A stretch of DNA of 64,000 bases, taken from contig CAZRXF010000012.1 in NCBI GenBank assembly GCA_964604015.1, forward strand, positions 248,001 through 312,000, written 5' to 3'. Below, in pieces: positions 59,335-64,000 of this stretch; the first letter of the stretch is position 1, and each line of letters opens with the position of its first letter. The position numbers and the translations under genes were made by a program. The notes below the pieces were generated by a model. It saw nothing but the letters and a program-made list of their open reading frames with translations, made no database searches and was not told the origin of the DNA. Origin of the DNA: CANNBR01 sp964604015 (lineage in GTDB: Bacteria; Babelota; Babeliae; Babelales; CAIQNR01).

Positions 59335-60401
59335 AATCGCGCTCTATTACAGGTTCCATAATCTTTATTGTTTTTTGGATTGGAGCTGTTTTTGGACTTC
59401 TGTATCTGCCTTCGCTTTTTAAGATGGTAGAAAGTAAGCGCTCGATCAATGTGTTCATGTGGTCAGGTGTGGTTGATACGAAAATGCTTACCGACTTTGA
59501 AAAAGAAACGGGAATCAAGGTCAATGTGAGTTATTTCGAGGGTAATGACGAACTGATTGTTAAAGTTCTTGCAACAAAAGGTCGCGGGTACGACATGATT
59601 GTCCCCTCTGATTGGGCAGTCGCCTTTTTTGTTAAACAAGGGCTTTTAAAAAAATTAGATAAAACTAAGTTAGATTTTTTTGATCAGATTAATCCTAAAT
59701 TTTTACAGCATTGGTTCGATCCTCACAATGATTATTCAGTTCCTGCTGAGTGGTATGTGTTGGGGTTAGGTATCAATAAGAACCATTTTCCGCATGCGTT
59801 GCCTGAAGCGAGTTTGAAAACCATTTTTGAGCCCACGGGTACGTATCGGATTGGGGTGATTAACGATGCTAAAGAGCTTGCTGGTCTTGCCGTTAAATAT
59901 CGGTATGGTCAGTTGCGATCAGTACAGGAAGAAGAAACAGAAGAAATAAAAAAAGTGCTTACACATCAAAAAACGTTTGTTGAGGCGTATACCGATTTTC
60001 GTGGTGATTTTTTGCTTGAATCGGGCAACTGCTCTGTGGTCTTGGTTCCCATTTCAGCCATTTGGAAAACGGTATCACGTGATGATTCAGTCGCTTTTGT
60101 CTTGCCTCAAGAAGGAACATTCTTGGGCCTTGAGAATTATGCAATTCTAGAAAGCTCTAAAAAAGAAGATCTGGTCTATCAGTTCATGAACTATCTTTTC
60201 AGACTTGAAGTACAAAAGCATAACTTTCAGAATCGTATTTTCCTTTCAACGCGTAAGGATGCTGAGTTTGTTCTTGAACATCCGATTTTGCGTGAGTGCC
60301 TTGAAAAAATAGGTACCGGCTATGGTGAGGCGCAACCGTTTGAAAATGTGCTGACTGATAATCAAGTCAATGATATCTGGATGGCGGTTAAAGGACTCTA
60401 A
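59328..60401 (+). CDS. potD: Spermidine/putrescine-binding protein
   Basis: 357 residues. Periplasmic solute-binding protein, but with an uncleaved-looking N-terminal hydrophobic helix (GSIIFIVFWIGAVFGLLYLP) that may anchor it to the inner membrane. NVFMWSGVVDTKMLTDFEKETGIKV, YDMIVPSDWAVA and VLPQEGTFLGLENYAI are typical of PotD/PotF. The acidic and aromatic residues that usually contact the amine groups are only partly assignable. Last gene of the operon; no clear terminator follows. Confidence 0.9.
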   Translation: MVKSRSITGSIIFIVFWIGAVFGLLYLPSLFKMVESKRSINVFMWSGVVDTKMLTDFEKETGIKVNVSYFEGNDELIVKVLATKGRGYDMIVPSDWAVAFFVKQGLLKKLDKTKLDFFDQINPKFLQHWFDPHNDYSVPAEWYVLGLGINKNHFPHALPEASLKTIFEPTGTYRIGVINDAKELAGLAVKYRYGQLRSVQEEETEEIKKVLTHQKTFVEAYTDFRGDFLLESGNCSVVLVPISAIWKTVSRDDSVAFVLPQEGTFLGLENYAILESSKKEDLVYQFMNYLFRLEVQKHNFQNRIFLSTRKDAEFVLEHPILRECLEKIGTGYGEAQPFENVLTDNQVNDIWMAVKGL

Positions 60402-60444
60402 AAGGGGCCCTTTTCAGAACCCCCCGGAGTATTACCGATTGAGG

Positions 60445-60807
60445 TTATTTTGTCTTTGCAGGAGTCATGGTGCTTGCCATGCTGTTCAAACATGATTGCA
60501 TGTATTGGCCTGCTTGTTTCATTCCTGTTTGATGGCCGTTCATATGTCCAGCTGCATAGGCTTCGTGCATCATTTTCATATGTTTCGCCGCTACTTCAGG
60601 GTGCACCATGCATTGTGCGTCCATATTACGCATTGCTTGCATAGTTGGATGTTGTTCAGGCATTGCGGGTGCAGTTGTTTGAAAATGAGCCGCTGCCATT
60701 TGAGTCATATCTGGCATAGGCATTTGTGCAGGAGTTGGCGGTGGCGTCATCATTGCGTGAGCGGCTGAGACCGCTGCTAAAACAAGCATACAGAGAACTT
60801 TTTTCAT
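60445..60807 (-). CDS. Secreted Met/His-rich small protein
   Basis: 120 residues from the ATG at 60807 (AAAGGAAA upstream). Signal peptide MKKVLCMLVLAAVSAAHA, then a mature part with many Met and His residues (PMPDMTQMAAAHF, HPTMQAMRN, HMKMMHEAYAAGHMNGHQTGMK) and two Cys residues. Such composition is typical of periplasmic copper- or silver-binding proteins, but no defined family is recognised. It lies between potD and metG on the other strand. Confidence 0.72.
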   Translation of the reverse strand: MKKVLCMLVLAAVSAAHAMMTPPPTPAQMPMPDMTQMAAAHFQTTAPAMPEQHPTMQAMRNMDAQCMVHPEVAAKHMKMMHEAYAAGHMNGHQTGMKQAGQYMQSCLNSMASTMTPAKTK

Positions 60808-61007
60808 ACTGTTTCCTTTGTGCAGGTACTGTATCCCTTTTTCCATTCTGTTAAGTACGGAATGTTACCCCTTGCGTACCTGTGCAAGTAGTTGACTATT
60901 AGGCTATAAGTTTTTTTGATCAAAATAAATATTTTGTATTAGAAACATTTGAAATGATATTTTTGTCCCTTATTTTTTTAAAACAGGGTGGTTGAGAGGG
61001 AGAGATT

Positions 61008-61036
61008 TTGAGCAACTGACCGTTTTGGAGTAGAGT
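61008..61036 (+). promoter_or_regulatory. Putative sigma70-type promoter for metG
   Basis: TTGAGC (61008-61013), a 17-nt spacer and TAGAGT (61031-61036), each four of six to consensus, about 38 nt before the metG start. Confidence 0.45.
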
Positions 61037-61073
61037 AAAGACTCACGATCAACCTTTAAACAGCGGTGCAGAT

Positions 61074-62990
61074 ATGGCAGAGAAGAATAAGTTTTATGTG
61101 ACAACCCCTATTTATTATGCAACGGCGGCTCCTCATCTAGGTACTTTATATTCAACGGTGCTGGCTGATGTTGCTGCTCGTTGGCAGAAGGTGCGCGGGA
61201 ATGAGGTCTATTTTTTGACCGGTACCGATGAATTTGGCCAAAAAGTTGCTCAAGCAGCCCAAGAGGCTGGCAAGGATCCACAAACGTTTGTTGATAGTTT
61301 TATCGAAGCTTACAAAGATCTCTGGGGTAAGTATCAGATTGATTACTCACAGTTTATGCGTACGACAAACTACTTTCATGTGAGTGCCGTACAACATTGG
61401 CTCAGAAAGCTTATGGAAAAAGGGGATGTGTACAAGGGGGCGTATGAGGGGTGGTATTGTCTTCCTTGTGAAACGTACATCACTGAAAAAGATTTTGTTC
61501 CCGGTACACAAAACCCTGCCTGTTTAAGCTGCGAACGTCCTACAAAATGGGTCTCAGAGCCGACCTACTTTTTTAGACTTTCTGCTTACCAAGAAAAGCT
61601 TTTGAACTTTTACGAATCACATCCAGACTTTATTATTCCCCGCGAACGATATGCAGAAGTCATTTCGTTTGTAAAAGCGGGCTTGCAGGATGTCAGTATT
61701 TCCCGCAGCACCCTTACGTGGGGAGTGCCATTTCCTGGCGATGATGCTCACGTAACCTATGTGTGGGCTGACGCGCTCAACAACTATATCACCGCAATTG
61801 GCTACGGGCAGGAAGAGCGCAAAGATTTCTTTAAAAAGTGGTGGCCTGCCGATATGCAAGTGATGGGCAAGGACATTCTTCGTTTCCATGCTGTGTATTG
61901 GCCAGCATTTTTAATGGCTGCCGGTTTACCTCAGCCGCACCATCTTTTGGTACATGGGTGGATTAAGGTTGGTGATTACAAAATGTCAAAATCTCGCGGC
62001 AATGCAATTGATCCGCAGGAACTTTTAAAAACGTATGGCGCTGATGCAGTGCGTTACTATCTTCTTCGTCAGCTTGCCATTACACAAGATGGGCAGTTTG
62101 GGATTGATGATCTTGAGCAGAAGATAACGTCTGATCTTGCCAATGACTTGGGCAACCTTCTTAACAGGATGGTAGTGCTTGCTGAAAAGCAAGGTGCCAT
62201 GATTATTCCAGCAGGAGCATGGCAGCATGGTGAACATGAACTGCAAAAGAAGGCAACGCAGATGCTTGAAGAAGTACGGCATGAAATGGAACGTGGCTAT
62301 TTTCACGTTGCTTTAAGCGGCGCGTGGAAATTTGTTGCTGCGGTTAACAGTTATTTCCATCTGCAAGAACCATGGAAGTTAGCCAAGGTTGACCCAGCGC
62401 GTTTTGCAACAGTGCTCAGTGCAACAGCTCACAGTTTGCATACCCTTGCATACGTGTTGTGGCCAGTTATGCCACAGAAAATGGAGCAGCTTGTTGCAGC
62501 TCTGGGCTGTACGATTGATCTTGGGGGTGATAGGATAACGCAACTAAAAAATGAACCATGGAATAGGACATTTGCTATGCACAAAACTGATCCACTTTTT
62601 CAAAAACCAGAACCGAAAACACCAGACACACAACCAGCAGTACCGGCTCCTGTTGGTAGTTCCGATGTGAGTATTGAAGACGTTATAAAAGTCGAATTAC
62701 GTGTTGGTACCGTTGAACAATGCATTGTTGTTCCTGATTCAGAAAAACTTTTAAGGCTTGAAGTTGATTTTGGTGATGTGGGTAAACGAGTTATCTTTTC
62801 AGGAATTAGAAAGTCGTATACGCCAGAGCAATTGATAGGAAAACAAGCAGTATTTGTTTTCAACCTTAAGCCGAGAAAGATGATGGGCGAACAATCATGT
62901 GGCATGCTTTTAACAGCAGAAGATGCACAAGGAAGACTTGCATTCGTAGCTCCTGAGCGTCTCGTTCCTAATGGGAAGGTGCTGAAGTAG
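61074..62990 (+). CDS. metG: Methionyl-tRNA synthetase with C-terminal OB tRNA-binding domain
   Basis: 638 residues. Class I synthetase: HIGH-type motif PHLGT (residues 20-24) and KMSKS near 303; a CLPCETY/CLSCERP Cys pair marks the zinc knuckle. After the helical anticodon domain and a Pro/Thr/Ala linker (about 515-535) comes an OB-fold tRNA-binding module (VELRVGTVEQCIVVPDSEKLL), as in many dimeric bacterial MetG proteins. All expected parts are present. Confidence 0.95.
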   Translation: MAEKNKFYVTTPIYYATAAPHLGTLYSTVLADVAARWQKVRGNEVYFLTGTDEFGQKVAQAAQEAGKDPQTFVDSFIEAYKDLWGKYQIDYSQFMRTTNYFHVSAVQHWLRKLMEKGDVYKGAYEGWYCLPCETYITEKDFVPGTQNPACLSCERPTKWVSEPTYFFRLSAYQEKLLNFYESHPDFIIPRERYAEVISFVKAGLQDVSISRSTLTWGVPFPGDDAHVTYVWADALNNYITAIGYGQEERKDFFKKWWPADMQVMGKDILRFHAVYWPAFLMAAGLPQPHHLLVHGWIKVGDYKMSKSRGNAIDPQELLKTYGADAVRYYLLRQLAITQDGQFGIDDLEQKITSDLANDLGNLLNRMVVLAEKQGAMIIPAGAWQHGEHELQKKATQMLEEVRHEMERGYFHVALSGAWKFVAAVNSYFHLQEPWKLAKVDPARFATVLSATAHSLHTLAYVLWPVMPQKMEQLVAALGCTIDLGGDRITQLKNEPWNRTFAMHKTDPLFQKPEPKTPDTQPAVPAPVGSSDVSIEDVIKVELRVGTVEQCIVVPDSEKLLRLEVDFGDVGKRVIFSGIRKSYTPEQLIGKQAVFVFNLKPRKMMGEQSCGMLLTAEDAQGRLAFVAPERLVPNGKVLK

Positions 62991-63011
62991 CGACAATTTG
63001 ATAAAGTAGGG

Positions 63012-63042
63012 TGGTCACCCGTTCAGTAGGTAGAGGTGACCA
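63012..63042. repeat. Inverted repeat before the heparinase-like gene
   Basis: TGGTCACC (63012-63019) and GGTGACCA (63035-63042) pair perfectly over eight bases with a 15-nt loop, in the 70-nt gap between metG and the next start codon and close to its ribosome site. It could be an operator or an mRNA stem. Confidence 0.4.
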
Positions 63043-63060
63043 TCAAGAAGGAAGAGAAAA

Positions 63061-64000
63061 ATGAAGATTGCAAAGTTCCCTCACTATGTAAAAAAACTGT
63101 ACGAGCTGGGCCCTAGGACAGCGGTGCAGGTCGTTTCAAACCGTATGCAAAACTCTTTCTTTGAGCAGTATGCGCGGTATCAAGCAGATCATAAAAAGGC
63201 TGCATATTCGTGGCCTTTCATTAGTTATAAATATGGTATTGGTGAGTTTTCCGAGTATTGGTCTGTGCTTAAAAAACGCTCTTTTACCGCCTATGAGGGG
63301 CTCTACGCGCAGCAGCTTTCTGAGCATGAAGCGCTTACTCATCAGGCAGACTCGTTTGCAAATAACTGCTTTGACATTTTAGGGTCGCGTGATCAGTGCT
63401 TGATGGTTATGCCATGGCACAGTGATTTTCGACTTCGTTATCAACATCCTGATGCTGATTATTTGTTTGATAAGACACTTTTTTACAAGGACATTGCAAT
63501 TACAGCAGGGCTTACTGATCGCTTGGTAAAAGATATCAAAGTACCGTGGGAACTTTCTCGCTGTGCCCATTTTTTTGTTCTTGGTGCTGCCTATAAAAAT
63601 AGCAAAGAGCCGGTGTATTCACGTGCTTTTCAGGATTACGTGCAAGATTGGTTAGATGAAAATCCATTTTTGCTTGGGCCTAATTGGGTGTGTCCAATGG
63701 ATGTTGCTATTCGTGCTTTTAACTGGGTGTGGGCATTTCACTTTTTCAAAGACGCACAAGAACTAGATCCGATTTTCTGGGAGCGTTTTACCTGCTCTTT
63801 GTATGATCACCTGACTTATCTTGAAAATAATTGGGAGGTGTATGAAAAGACATCGAACCATTACCTTTCAAACCTTATTGGCTACTACGCACTGACCTGG
63901 TTTTTTGGCGATCTTCAGGGGATGGCAAAGAAGGCAAGTTGGTGTCACAAAGAACTTCTACGAGAGTTTGAAAAACAGGTATTTGATGAAGGAACCGATT
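63061..64000 (+). CDS. Heparinase II/III family protein, 3'-truncated by window edge
   Basis: The ATG at 63061 follows GGAAGAG. 313 residues are visible and the frame runs off the end. The pattern WELSRCAHFFVLGAAY, then a NPFLLGPNWVCPMDVAIRAFNWVWAF stretch and TSNHYLSNLIGYYAL, matches the helical N-terminal (alpha/alpha-barrel) part of heparinase II/III and alginate-lyase-like proteins, often found beside glycosyltransferases. The catalytic domain would lie beyond the window. No signal peptide is seen at this start. It could process an acidic surface polysaccharide. Confidence 0.8.
   Translation, partial: MKIAKFPHYVKKLYELGPRTAVQVVSNRMQNSFFEQYARYQADHKKAAYSWPFISYKYGIGEFSEYWSVLKKRSFTAYEGLYAQQLSEHEALTHQADSFANNCFDILGSRDQCLMVMPWHSDFRLRYQHPDADYLFDKTLFYKDIAITAGLTDRLVKDIKVPWELSRCAHFFVLGAAYKNSKEPVYSRAFQDYVQDWLDENPFLLGPNWVCPMDVAIRAFNWVWAFHFFKDAQELDPIFWERFTCSLYDHLTYLENNWEVYEKTSNHYLSNLIGYYALTWFFGDLQGMAKKASWCHKELLREFEKQVFDEGTD

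Noticed and set aside
60399..60414. Palindrome AAAAGGGGCCCTTTT after potD as terminator
   Set aside because: The arms leave no room for a loop of at least three bases, so a stable hairpin is unlikely.
1..64000. tRNA, rRNA, CRISPR, IS or prophage signals
   Set aside because: I found no T-arm GTTCGA pattern in gene gaps, no rRNA-like stretches, no regular spacer-repeat arrays and no transposase or integrase motifs.

Overview
The window reads as chromosome of a Gram-negative, probably host-dependent bacterium with a small genome. It has an outer-membrane assembly protein (BamA-like) and two further outer-membrane barrels, yet almost no biosynthesis and many transporters, secreted proteins of unknown function and ankyrin-like secreted proteins. 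Dense overlapping operons, delta-60 repeats and this combination suggest the candidate phylum Dependentiae (TM6) or a similar intracellular lineage. That placement is an inference from gene content, because no rRNA or tRNA gene is present. I saw no insertion sequence, prophage, integrase or CRISPR array.

Layout. 1-4.2 kb: end of an acetyltransferase gene, a SAP-domain protein and three secreted helical proteins of unknown function. 4.3-7.5 kb: outer-membrane barrel, mreB, rsmA. 7.4-12.2 kb: secreted lipase-like hydrolase, secreted Memo/AMMECR1-like fusion, small secreted protein, sodium:solute symporter. 12.3-18.2 kb: five HAD-superfamily genes, four of them an unusual set with altered catalytic motif I, three of which have export signals. 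18.2-24.4 kb: envelope block (uppS, PASTA protein, RNase P RNA, a MreD-sized membrane protein, class A penicillin-binding protein). 24.5-27.7 kb: large secreted protein facing a delta-60 repeat protein. 27.8-30.6 kb: tmk-holB-dciA-like-murG, each overlapping the next by 4 nt. 30.7-38.9 kb: a glycosyltransferase, then a long minus-strand operon (FolC-like ligase, AtpI-like protein, ATP synthase a, a fused four-hairpin c subunit, glycosyltransferase, cysteine synthase-like enzyme, two ankyrin-like proteins). 39-43.8 kb: tsaC; rpsU-rbfA-prepilin peptidase; outer-membrane barrel; amino acid permease. 43.9-50.5 kb: GC-rich structured island, small proteins, gltX, acylphosphatase-like protein, and one ABC ATPase with three tandem permeases. 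50.5-64 kb: secreted proteins, BamA-like Omp85, potABCD, a Met/His-rich secreted protein, metG and the start of a heparinase II/III-type gene.

How it fits together. The cell appears to make peptidoglycan (uppS, murG, PBP1, mreB) and an outer membrane. It probably imports polyamines (potABCD), amino acids (APC permease) and an unknown solute (sodium symporter), and may export something through the three-permease ABC transporter. The most striking object is the ATP synthase rotor gene at 35470-36429. It encodes four ungapped c-subunit hairpins in one chain, with the ion-binding carboxylate replaced by Gln in the second. The second most interesting is the HAD cluster, whose four atypical members have His or Asn where the catalytic acid/base Asp of phosphatases normally sits.
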